This document shows, in pieces, positions 1 to 5,794 of a stretch of 9,518 nucleotides of DNA (positions are counted from its first letter, which is position 1; each line of letters starts with the position of its first letter). The translations under genes were made by a program, and so were the position numbers. The DNA comes from CAYGKP01 sp964350605. GTDB taxonomy: Bacteria > Bacteroidota > Bacteroidia > Cytophagales > JAAEPT01. Location: positions 1 to 9,518 of the forward strand of contig CAYGKP010000087.1 in assembly GCA_964350605.1 (NCBI GenBank), in the 5' to 3' direction. Under the pieces are notes generated by a model. It ran no database searches. It saw only the letters and a program-made list of their open reading frames with translations, and was not told where the DNA came from.

Positions 1-369
1 CCCTTTGCGCGTATCGCCTTCAACCTAATCTGGGTGGCCGTGGTAGCCTACCAGTTTTTTTTCGTGGTAGTTCTGGAGCTTTTTGGGGAGGTGCCACCCA
101 ATGCAGGCGACATCATCCATGGAGTGTTGTCTGTAGTCACGCTCGTGCTTATGATACTCCAGTTGCGTCGACCCTCTTTTTGGCGCTGGTTGGCTCTGTT
201 AATCATTGCGATCCTGTACTCTCTGCTCTTTCTTGTGGTTTCTCACGGCATGTCCTTCTTGGTCACACATTGGTGGCTGGATAGCGATGAACTGTCAGTT
301 GTCCTTGTGGTTAATCTGATCTGGCTGATCTGGATTCGGGATCGACCCGCTGAGACCGCAAAACCATGA
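1..369 (+). CDS. Small four-helix membrane protein, unknown function (5' end just outside window)
   Basis: The frame is open from base 1 to the TGA at 367-369, giving 122 visible residues. The GTG at 34 could be a start, but comparison with the next gene argues against it: the visible N-terminus PFARIAFNLIW lines up with FWRTAFYLIW of that protein, so only about 3-5 residues are missing upstream of the window. Four hydrophobic segments are visible (about residues 4-29, 38-55, 62-81 and 97-112), with a short basic stretch LQLRRPSFWRW between the second and third and a C-terminal IRDRP. There is no signal peptide cleavage site or catalytic motif. Its stop overlaps the next start (ATGA), so the two are probably translationally coupled. 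I do not recognise the family; function unknown. Confidence 0.6.
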   Translation, partial: PFARIAFNLIWVAVVAYQFFFVVVLELFGEVPPNAGDIIHGVLSVVTLVLMILQLRRPSFWRWLALLIIAILYSLLFLVVSHGMSFLVTHWWLDSDELSVVLVVNLIWLIWIRDRPAETAKP

Positions 370-728
370 CAAAATCATTCTGGCGAACCGCCTTTTACCT
401 GATCTGGACTGGGCTCCTCGTTTGGATTTTGGTGGTTCAAGTCCTCCCATTGTTTCAGGTGGCAGGGCTGTTGGGGGCTGCAAGTATTCTGGTTTTTCTG
501 ATGCAGCTTTTGCTGATCGGAACACCTCTTCTGCTGGTGGTTCTTCAACTTCGCGGCCCTTCCTTCGGACGATGGTTGACACTGCTTTTCTTCTCTTTAG
601 CGGGCGGACTAGTGCTACTACTTTTCTTTTGGGGCCAAGGTGGTCGAGTTGGTTTGGTACTCTTGTTATGGTCCGTACACGTCGTCTGGCTGTTATTAAT
701 CCGCGACGCGCCGCATTCCCCCAATTGA
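366..728 (+). CDS. Small four-helix membrane protein, paralogue of the preceding gene
   Basis: A 120-residue, very hydrophobic protein with four predicted membrane segments (about 8-30, 36-62, 70-89, 95-112) and a short polar C-terminus. It shares with the upstream protein the pattern LQLRxPSFxRWLxLL (residues 60-74 here) and a final IRDxP (112-116), and both begin with an aromatic-rich LIW helix, so the pair is a tandem duplication that has diverged strongly. Translation starts within the stop of the first gene (ATGA, bases 366-369). No Shine-Dalgarno sequence is present, as usual in Bacteroidota. No known domain is recognised; immunity-like, sensor or lipid-associated roles would all be guesses. 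No clear terminator follows the stop. Confidence 0.65.
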   Translation: MTKSFWRTAFYLIWTGLLVWILVVQVLPLFQVAGLLGAASILVFLMQLLLIGTPLLLVVLQLRGPSFGRWLTLLFFSLAGGLVLLLFFWGQGGRVGLVLLLWSVHVVWLLLIRDAPHSPN

Positions 729-749
729 ATCTTTCCAAGCCAAGTTGTG

Positions 750-853
750 CTTTGAACCGTCTTTTCTGTGGATAAGATTACACTATCGGGGAACTGAGCG
801 TCGGCTCAGGGGGTTGGACATGCGACCACGAAACGCGATCTTCGCGACCTAGC
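750..853 (+). promoter_or_regulatory. trxB leader: weak promoter candidate and two hairpins
   Basis: A TTTG at 751-754, then 18 bases, then TAAGATTA at 773-780 loosely resembles the Bacteroidota promoter (TTTG, about 19 bases, TAnnTTTG); only the TA and part of the second half match. Downstream are a perfect 6-bp stem with a GTCG loop (794-809, CTGAGC/GCTCAG) and a 5-bp stem (834-846, CGCGA/TCGCG) ending 7 bases before the trxB ATG. Neither is followed by a T run, so they are not terminators. They could structure the 5' leader, but could equally be chance in GC-rich DNA. Confidence 0.25.
767..775 (-). promoter_or_regulatory. Perfect DnaA-box 9-mer upstream of trxB
   Basis: TGTGGATAA on the plus strand is the exact reverse complement of the consensus DnaA box TTATCCACA. 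It lies in the non-coding leader of trxB and overlaps the tentative -7 box. A second exact copy is found ahead of gyrA at 6720-6728. Binding is inferred from the motif only. Confidence 0.4.
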
Positions 854-1792
854 ATGGCAGAGAAAGTATCCTGTTTGATCATCGGTTCGGGCCCCGCAGG
901 CTACACCGCGGCCATTTATGCGGCCCGCGCCGAACTGAATCCCGTCCTCTACACCGGTGCTCAACCTGGTGGACAGCTCACCACCACTTCGGAGGTCGAG
1001 AACTATCCCGGCTACCCCCAAGGCATCGACGGACCCGCCATGATGGCCGAGTTCCAGGCCCAAGCCGAGCGCTTCGGCACGAAGGTGCGCTACGGCTACG
1101 TGAACAAAGTCGATTTGAGCGGTCCGATCCACAAAGCCTGGACCGACAACGGTGAGGAGTTCGAAGCCGAGACCATCATCATTTCCACGGGGGCTTCGGC
1201 CAAATACCTCGGCCTTGAAAGCGAACAGCGCCTGATGAACAAGGGCGTCTCGGCCTGTGCCGTCTGCGACGGGTTCTTCTACCGTGGCAAAGACGTAGCG
1301 GTCGTCGGTGGGGGAGATACCGCCTGCGAGGAAGCCAGCTATCTCTCGAAAATCTGCAAGAAGGTCTACTTGATCGTTCGTCGTGGCGAGATGCGCGCCT
1401 CGCAGATCATGCAGGACCGCGTACTAAACGCCAAAAACATCGAGGTGCTCTGGCATTCGGAAACCCAGGAAGTCTTGGGTGAAGAGGAAGTCACGGGCGT
1501 GCGCGTGCTGAATAACAACACCCAAGGGGTGAGCGATATCGAAGTGCAAGGGTTCTTCGTGGCCATTGGTCACAAGCCGAACACCGACATCTTCAAAGGA
1601 TGGCTGGACATGGACGAGACGGGCTACCTGATCGTCGAGCCAGGCACCACGAAAACCAACATCGAGGGGGTATTCGCCGCAGGCGATGCCGCCGACAAAC
1701 ATTACCGACAGGCTGTAACGGCGGCGGGTACGGGCTGCATGGCCGCGCTCGATGCCGAACGATACCTGGCGGCCAAAGGCGTTCTGGTCTAA
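854..1792 (+). CDS. trxB: Thioredoxin-disulfide reductase (NADPH, FAD)
   Basis: Cytoplasmic flavoenzyme that passes electrons from NADPH through FAD and a redox-active disulfide to thioredoxin. The 312-residue product has the usual low-molecular-weight TrxB length. The N-terminal FAD fold shows GSGPAG (11-16) and PGGQL (38-42). The NADPH domain holds the redox disulfide CAVC (C135, C138), the GGGDTA nucleotide loop (152-157) and the basic VRR (175-177) that reads the NADPH phosphate. A C-terminal FAD motif, FAAGDAAD, lies at about 274-281. The intact CxxC separates it from the related bacillithiol-disulfide reductase YpdA/Bdr type, which lacks that pair. It is the first gene of a four-gene group: only one base separates its TAA from the next ATG. 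Start at ATG 854, because the FAD fold begins four residues in. Confidence 0.95.
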   Translation: MAEKVSCLIIGSGPAGYTAAIYAARAELNPVLYTGAQPGGQLTTTSEVENYPGYPQGIDGPAMMAEFQAQAERFGTKVRYGYVNKVDLSGPIHKAWTDNGEEFEAETIIISTGASAKYLGLESEQRLMNKGVSACAVCDGFFYRGKDVAVVGGGDTACEEASYLSKICKKVYLIVRRGEMRASQIMQDRVLNAKNIEVLWHSETQEVLGEEEVTGVRVLNNNTQGVSDIEVQGFFVAIGHKPNTDIFKGWLDMDETGYLIVEPGTTKTNIEGVFAAGDAADKHYRQAVTAAGTGCMAALDAERYLAAKGVLV

Positions 1793-1793
1793 C

Positions 1794-2858
1794 ATGAAAC
1801 ACACCCAAGCCTCGCTTCTTACACTGGTACTGATCCTGAGCTTAGGAGCGGTTTCCCTGGCCCAGAAACCCAAGGAAGCCCACCGGGTGCCCAGCACCTC
1901 CGAATCGATAGAGGCCGACTTGGACCCTGCTGTTTCGCATCCTGCGTCACTGCGCCTTAACCCCAAAAAAGGAACCTTCCAGGAAAGCATTGGTGGGGGT
2001 GACGACACGGACCTCGGGTTCTGCTGGGCGCAACACGGACATCAAGCCTACCTGGACAGCATTTATGCAGTTTGGGACACCATCGACGTAGGACTTCGCT
2101 GCGACCCCAACCCGTTCAGTGCCTTTGTCCTGGCCGATACTTCCTATTGGCGCGCCATCGAGGAGGTCTATGCCAACTTCGACTCGCTGAACGTGAACCC
2201 CTACGATACCGACACTTCGTCGATTGACGAGTTCGCTTGCATGCAGCTGTATGATGAGCTCGCGGGTCGTGCCTGGGCCATGCCGACCAAGCAGACATAC
2301 ATTACTTCGCCGTTCAAGCAACGTCACTCTCGTTGGCACTACGGCACCGACCTGAAGATCGAAATTGGCGATTCAATCACCTCGGTCTTCGACGGGGTGG
2401 TGCGTGTTTCGAAATACAACCGGGGCGGCTACGGCAATTACATCATCGTGCGCCACCACAATGGCTTAGAGTCGTTGTATGGGCATTTGAGCCGCCGCGA
2501 TGTGTGTGTTGGACAGCCGGTAAAAGCAGGCGAGTTGATCGGGCTGGGCGGAAACACAGGGCGCAGCACGGGACCACACCTGCATTTCGAGCTCCGCTGG
2601 AAAGGCATTGCCTTCGACACCGAGCGGTTGTTTGACTACGACGTTCATACCCTGAGTGCCGATTGTTTTGAGTTAAGTCCCGAAGTCTTTTCGTATTACA
2701 AAGAACTCGAGCGAGCCGCCTACCACCGCGTACGTAGTGGTGACACACTTGGTGCGATTGCACGCCGCTATGGCACCTCGGTCACAGCCATCTGCCGATT
2801 GAACGGCATCCGCAGTTCAAAAATCTTGCGCATCGGGGAGACCCTGCGCGTCCGCTAA
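1794..2858 (+). CDS. Secreted M23 (LytM-type) metallopeptidase with C-terminal LysM
   Basis: Likely murein endopeptidase or cell-wall remodelling factor acting in the periplasm. Start at ATG 1794 (354 residues), which gives a clean signal peptide: MKHTQ, a hydrophobic core, then a likely cleavage after SLAQ (about residue 24). An ATG 14 codons upstream lies inside trxB and would spoil the signal. Residues 170-275 form the M23 domain: zinc ligands H182 and D186 (HYGTD), H231 and the HLHFE motif (H262, H264), so the site looks complete and active. Residues 310-353 are a LysM peptidoglycan-binding module (YHRVRSGDTLGAIARRYG). The intervening residues 80-140 carry two degenerate copies of an (I/V)Y-x-x-x-D-x-x-x-V...NP(Y/F) motif. 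TAA-C-ATG junctions on both sides suggest coupled translation with trxB and bshB1. Confidence 0.9.
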   Translation: MKHTQASLLTLVLILSLGAVSLAQKPKEAHRVPSTSESIEADLDPAVSHPASLRLNPKKGTFQESIGGGDDTDLGFCWAQHGHQAYLDSIYAVWDTIDVGLRCDPNPFSAFVLADTSYWRAIEEVYANFDSLNVNPYDTDTSSIDEFACMQLYDELAGRAWAMPTKQTYITSPFKQRHSRWHYGTDLKIEIGDSITSVFDGVVRVSKYNRGGYGNYIIVRHHNGLESLYGHLSRRDVCVGQPVKAGELIGLGGNTGRSTGPHLHFELRWKGIAFDTERLFDYDVHTLSADCFELSPEVFSYYKELERAAYHRVRSGDTLGAIARRYGTSVTAICRLNGIRSSKILRIGETLRVR

Positions 2859-2859
2859 C

Positions 2860-3576
2860 ATGACGCTCGACCTGTTGGTCATTGCTGCCCACCCCGACGA
2901 TGCGGAGTTGGCTTGCGGTGGTGTATTGGCCAAGCACGTCGCCCAGGGTAAATCTTGTGGCATTCTGGACTTGACGGAAGGGGAGATGGGCACCCGAGGT
3001 TCGGTCGCCGAACGACGGGAAGAAGCCGCCGCCGCCGCCAAGATCTTAGGCCTCTCGCACCGTGAAAACCTAGGCTTGCCCGATGGCTTCCTGCAGCCCG
3101 CAGACAAAGAACAGGTGATGGCCATCGTTCGGGCCATTCGCCGCCTAAAACCGGCATTGGTACTGGCCAACGCGCCTTCGGACCGCCACCCAGACCACGG
3201 AAAGGGCAGCAAACTAGCCAAGGAAGCCTGTTTCCTCGCGGGTCTTCAAAAGATTGAAACCGAAGAGCCTGCATTCCGCCCACAGGCACTTTTCTACTAC
3301 ATTCAGGATCGGTACCTGAGCCCAGACCTGATCCTTGATGTCACCGCCGAATGGGAGACAAAAGTCGCCGCCATTCGCGCCTACAAAAGCCAGTTCTTCA
3401 ATCCAGCAGGGGAGGGGCCGCAGACCTACATCTCGCGGCCCGAGTTTTTGGACTACATCACCGCCCGAGCCCAAGAGTTTGGCCACGCCATTGGTACTCG
3501 TTATGCCGAAGGGTTTGTGAGTGAGAAGGCACTTTCAATTGATAATTTTTTCGATCTTTCTTTCGGTCCTTTTTAG
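2860..3576 (+). CDS. bshB1: Bacillithiol biosynthesis N-acetylglucosaminyl-malate deacetylase BshB1
   Basis: PIG-L/LmbE-family zinc hydrolase, 238 residues, the family's normal length. In bacillithiol synthesis BshB removes the acetyl group from GlcNAc-malate made by BshA, before BshC adds cysteine. Visible motifs are AHPDDAE (H11, D13, D14: metal ligand and catalytic Asp), the GTRGSVAER loop (44-52) typical of the BshB1 branch, and RHPDH (H110, H113) supplying further metal and active-site histidines. The C-terminal EGFVSEKALSIDNFFDL matches the BshB1 type of ending rather than BshB2 or mycothiol MshB. It starts one base after the peptidase stop. Its last codons form the left arm of a hairpin reaching up to the next start codon. 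bshA and bshC are not in this window. Confidence 0.9.
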   Translation: MTLDLLVIAAHPDDAELACGGVLAKHVAQGKSCGILDLTEGEMGTRGSVAERREEAAAAAKILGLSHRENLGLPDGFLQPADKEQVMAIVRAIRRLKPALVLANAPSDRHPDHGKGSKLAKEACFLAGLQKIETEEPAFRPQALFYYIQDRYLSPDLILDVTAEWETKVAAIRAYKSQFFNPAGEGPQTYISRPEFLDYITARAQEFGHAIGTRYAEGFVSEKALSIDNFFDLSFGPF

Positions 3577-3586
3577 CCGAAAGAAA
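3557..3586 (+). promoter_or_regulatory. Perfect 10-bp hairpin spanning the bshB1 stop and RDD-gene leader
   Basis: TTTCTTTCGG (3557-3566) and CCGAAAGAAA (3577-3586) are exact inverted repeats around a 10-base loop that contains the bshB1 stop TAG (3574-3576). The right arm ends two bases before the next ATG (3589). There is no T run after the stem on either strand, so it is not a standard intrinsic terminator. It probably hides the start of the RDD gene until a ribosome finishing bshB1 opens the left arm; that role is inferred. Confidence 0.5.
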
Positions 3587-3588
3587 AA

Positions 3589-4218
3589 ATGGAAGAGTCC
3601 AATGTTTTGCCCGTCGATCCGTACTTCACGGCTCAAGAGACGCGCATCCGCCTTGACGAGCAGGGGCGCACCATCCGTGAGATCCTAGATGTAAAGCGCC
3701 TGTACGACCTGCCCTTGGTCAAGCATTGGCCCCGGTTTGGTTATTACGTCTTGGACTCGATCATTACCCGGGTCTTGATCCTTGTCATCATCATTGCTGC
3801 ATTTATCGCTCTGGATGGCGCAGGTTTGAATACAGACCCGTATTATTTTGATACCCCGGTGGGGAAATTGATGGACATGCTACTGACCTGGACGCTGTAT
3901 GCCTTGGTCTATTTTGTCTTTGAAATTGCCATGCAACGCACGGTGGGAAAAGCTGTTGCTGGGTGCGTGGTGGTCAATGAGTGGGGCAAGAAGCCCAATT
4001 TTGGCCAACTACTTGGTCGCTCCTTTGCCCGGCTTGTGCCCTTTGAACCGTTCTCCTGTTTGGGTGGCAAGGGCTCGCGCGGTTGGCACGACAAATGGTC
4101 GGGTACCTATGTGATTCGAAAAAAGGAATTGCAGCTGTTTGTCGCCATTATGAACGAACGACGTCGCATCGACACGGAGAAAAAGCGACGCCCACCCGTC
4201 AAGGCGCCAGCCGCGTAA
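3589..4218 (+). CDS. RDD-family integral membrane protein
   Basis: 209 residues with the RDD signature: R49 and D56 at the start of the first membrane helix (RFGYYVLDSIITRVL), a second helix around 97-115, then the conserved second half QRTVGKAVAGCVVVNEWG and RSFARLVPFEPF, ending in WHDKWSGTYVI (W166, H167, D168). A soluble N-terminal stretch (1-45) and a basic C-terminal tail (about 188-209, many Lys/Arg) flank the domain. RDD proteins are poorly understood; some are implicated in ion or osmolyte exchange, but no substrate can be given here. The gene follows bshB1 by 12 bases and is probably the last of the trxB group. Its final 20 bases overlap the convergent pdxH gene. Confidence 0.85.
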   Translation: MEESNVLPVDPYFTAQETRIRLDEQGRTIREILDVKRLYDLPLVKHWPRFGYYVLDSIITRVLILVIIIAAFIALDGAGLNTDPYYFDTPVGKLMDMLLTWTLYALVYFVFEIAMQRTVGKAVAGCVVVNEWGKKPNFGQLLGRSFARLVPFEPFSCLGGKGSRGWHDKWSGTYVIRKKELQLFVAIMNERRRIDTEKKRRPPVKAPAA

Positions 4219-4837
4219 TCCGCCACCCTTTGGGGGAGCGTTCGTAGAGCAATCGATCGTGCAGGCGCGAGGGGCGACCTTGCCAGAATTCCCAGCGCAA
4301 CGGAGACACCGCGTAGCCGCCCCAGAAGATGGGATACTCCACTTGCTGCCCTTCGAAACGGGCTTCCATCTCGGCAAACTTCTTCTCCAACTCCGCGCGG
4401 TTGGTAACCCCGTTGCTCTGTCGCGAGGCCCAGGCCCCAATCTGGCTGCCCCGGGGCCGGGAGTGAAAGTAGGCCTCGGACTCCTCGGGGGTTAGCCGTG
4501 AAATATCACCCTCGATGCGCACTTGCCGCTGCAACTCGGGCCAAAAAAACAGCAATGCCACCCGGGTTTGATTCTCGGCCTCCTTGGCCTTATCGCTCCC
4601 GTAATTGGTGAAGAACTGCAAGCGGCCTTCACTGTCGATGCCTTTGATCAGCACCGTTCGGGCTTTTGGATGGCCAAAGGCATTGGTGGTCGCCAAGGTC
4701 ATTGCGTTCGGTTCCATCACTTTCGAGGCAATGGCTTCCTCCAACCAGCGTTCAAAAAGGGTGAGGGGCAGGGCATCCGCCTCGGATTCGTCCAGCGACT
4801 GGAGGGCATAGTCTTCTCGGAGTTGGGCAAGGTCCAT
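4199..4837 (-). CDS. pdxH: Pyridoxine/pyridoxamine 5'-phosphate oxidase
   Basis: FMN-dependent cytoplasmic oxidase that makes pyridoxal 5'-phosphate from PNP or PMP with O2; last step of vitamin B6 synthesis and salvage. The 212-residue product is close to the usual length (about 210-220). Visible are the FMN-binding RTVLIKG (60-66) and FFTNYGSDKAKE (75-86), the substrate segment YFHSRPRGSQIGAWAS (Y123, R127, S131), the RLHDR motif (R191, H193) and the typical terminal RLAP. Start set at the ATG complementary to 4835-4837: the common N-terminus (LAQLREDY) begins there, whereas an ATG 14 codons earlier adds an atypical Cys-rich stretch. It converges on the RDD gene with a 20-base overlap and is divergent from yqgE. 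Confidence 0.95.
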   Translation of the reverse strand: MDLAQLREDYALQSLDESEADALPLTLFERWLEEAIASKVMEPNAMTLATTNAFGHPKARTVLIKGIDSEGRLQFFTNYGSDKAKEAENQTRVALLFFWPELQRQVRIEGDISRLTPEESEAYFHSRPRGSQIGAWASRQSNGVTNRAELEKKFAEMEARFEGQQVEYPIFWGGYAVSPLRWEFWQGRPSRLHDRLLYERSPKGWRITRLAP

Positions 4838-5000
4838 GTCGCAAGGTAAACAGCAGAAGCCACCCGACAGTTTGCCCACTATCTCACGAGTGCCTCAAAA
4901 AATATTCTCAATTCAGCCCTTGGGGTCCCAACGGAAATTCCCTAAGTAGCAGTTACTCTTTTGGCTCCCCAGCGATCCACGAGAGTCAGCCCCCCCACGG
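4838..5000. promoter_or_regulatory. Divergent pdxH / yqgE promoter region
   Basis: These 163 non-coding bases must drive pdxH leftward and yqgE rightward. The AT-rich patch at 4896-4910 reads TATTTTTTG on the minus strand, and TACTCTTTTG at 4954-4963 on the plus strand; both resemble the Bacteroidota -7 box TAnnTTTG but with one or two extra bases between its halves. A near-palindrome TTGGGGTCCCAA (4920-4931) lies between them and could be a protein site, with no supporting evidence. No recognisable RBS precedes either gene. Confidence 0.35.
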
Positions 5001-5576
5001 ATGCCCAATCGCTTTCAACCCATCGAAGAACCTCGCAAGGGGAGCTTACTGCTCTCCGAACCGTTTCTCACAGATCCGAACTTCGAACGGACGGTGGTGC
5101 TGTTGTGCGAGCACAGCGAGGAGGGCACCCTCGGCTTCGTTTTGAACAAGCCGATTGAAGAGTTGACCATTGGCCAATTGGTCGACGACCTGGAAGGCAT
5201 CGAACTGCCTGTCTTCCTTGGCGGCCCAGTAGAACAAAACTTGGTGCATTACGTCCACCGCTTGGGCGACGAGTTGGAAGGCAGCTTCCCAGTCGGTAAT
5301 GGTCTGCACTTCGGTGGAAATTTCGAGCAACTCAAAGCCCTGCTTCGCACGGGCCAAGTCGGCGAGCGGGACATTCGTTTCTTTTTGGGCTATTCAGGTT
5401 GGTCGGGCGGCCAACTGGTCGAGGAGATGCGCACAGAGTCCTGGATTCTGACCGAACCAGCCGATTACACCTGGCTCGGGGCCGATACGCCCCACCTTTG
5501 GAGCAACGTTCTGAAGGAAATGGGCGGTAAATACACCTTCCTGGCCAACTCGCCGAACGATCCTCGCTTAAACTAG
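5001..5576 (+). CDS. yqgE: YqgE/AlgH family protein (DUF179, UPF0301)
   Basis: 191 residues, the family's normal size (about 185-190). It shows the family pattern in order: KGSLLLSEPFLTDPNFERTV (13-32), VLLCEHSEEGTLGFVLNKP (33-51), FLGGPVEQNLV (72-82) and RFFLGYSGWSGGQLVEEM (126-143). The fold is a soluble alpha/beta structure. AlgH was first linked to alginate regulation in Pseudomonas, but the biochemical role of the family is not settled, so only the family assignment is firm. Start at ATG 5001. It is divergent from pdxH, a neighbour pairing I recall from other Bacteroidota. A short imperfect hairpin follows the stop, then an independently promoted tRNA. Confidence 0.9.
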   Translation: MPNRFQPIEEPRKGSLLLSEPFLTDPNFERTVVLLCEHSEEGTLGFVLNKPIEELTIGQLVDDLEGIELPVFLGGPVEQNLVHYVHRLGDELEGSFPVGNGLHFGGNFEQLKALLRTGQVGERDIRFFLGYSGWSGGQLVEEMRTESWILTEPADYTWLGADTPHLWSNVLKEMGGKYTFLANSPNDPRLN

Positions 5577-5600
5577 CGGAAAATCCATCGCAGATTTCCG
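5577..5600 (+). other. Imperfect hairpin after yqgE
   Basis: CGGAAAATC (5577-5585) and GATTTCCG (5593-5600) pair with one bulged A around a 7-base loop, starting directly after the yqgE TAG. There is no run of T afterwards, so it is at best a weak terminator or a 3'-end stabilising hairpin for the yqgE mRNA. Confidence 0.3.
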
Positions 5601-5609
5601 GCGGTTTCC

Positions 5610-5617
5610 TACCTTTG
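5610..5617 (+). promoter_or_regulatory. Bacteroidota -7 box for tRNA-Thr
   Basis: TACCTTTG matches TAnnTTTG exactly and ends seven bases before the mature 5' end of the tRNA, so the transcript should start at or within a base or two of the tRNA itself. No clear TTTG lies at the expected -33 position. Confidence 0.6.
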
Positions 5618-5624
5618 TCGCCCC

Positions 5625-5700
5625 GCCTCCTTAGCTCAGTTGGTAGAGCAGCTGATTTGTAATCAGCCGGTCGTTGGTTCGAGTCCGACAGGGGGCTCCA
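5625..5700 (+). tRNA. tRNA-Thr (anticodon UGU), CCA encoded
   Basis: 76 bases folding as a complete cloverleaf. The acceptor stem GCCTCCT/AGGGGGC has one U-G pair. The D arm is GCTC/GAGC (5634-5649). The anticodon stem GCTGA/TCAGC encloses the loop TTTGTAA, with anticodon TGT at 5658-5660. A five-base variable loop follows, then the T arm GTTGG/CCGAC with loop TTCGAGT. The discriminator is U (5697) and CCA is encoded at 5698-5700. It reads ACA codons, and ACG/ACU by wobble. It is flanked by its own -7 box and a strong terminator, so it is a single-gene transcription unit. Confidence 0.97.
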
Positions 5701-5715
5701 TCACAAGTGGAACAA

Positions 5716-5750
5716 AAAAGCGCTCAAGGCAACTTGAGCGCTTTTGTTTT
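5716..5750. terminator. Bidirectional intrinsic terminator between tRNA-Thr and the thioesterase gene
   Basis: AAAAGCGCTCAAG (5716-5728) and CTTGAGCGCTTTT (5733-5745) form a perfect 13-bp stem closed by a GCAA (GNRA-type) tetraloop. On the plus strand it continues into GTTTT. On the minus strand it is followed by a run of six T (complement of 5714-5719). It can therefore stop transcription from the tRNA and from the convergent thioesterase gene, whose stop lies 45 bases away. Confidence 0.9.
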
Positions 5751-5794
5751 ATCAGGACGGAGCGAGCGATGATCGACCCATTGCTTCGGGCAGC

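Noticed and set aside
295..738. 147-codon minus-strand open frame opposite the second small membrane gene
   Set aside because: Arg/Pro-rich translation with no domain; the plus-strand pair shows paralogy and membrane topology, so that strand is the coding one.
1752..1793. Upstream ATG extending the M23 peptidase by 14 residues
   Set aside because: It lies inside the end of trxB and places polar residues before an otherwise ideal signal peptide starting at 1794.
1424..2008. 194-codon minus-strand open frame across the trxB/peptidase border
   Set aside because: Shadow frame of two confident genes, with no recognisable motif.
3557..3590. Hairpin at the bshB1 end as an intrinsic terminator
   Set aside because: The stem is followed by A-rich DNA on both strands, not T; the RDD gene begins two bases later and is likely in the same operon.
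4838..4879. N-terminal extension of pdxH containing CCLPC
   Set aside because: PdxH proteins normally begin at the LAQLREDY region; the extension is probably leader DNA read in frame, so the cysteine motif is not meaningful.
4920..4931. TTGGGGTCCCAA near-palindrome between pdxH and yqgE
   Set aside because: Short and imperfect; a single copy with no known matching regulator, so not called as an operator.
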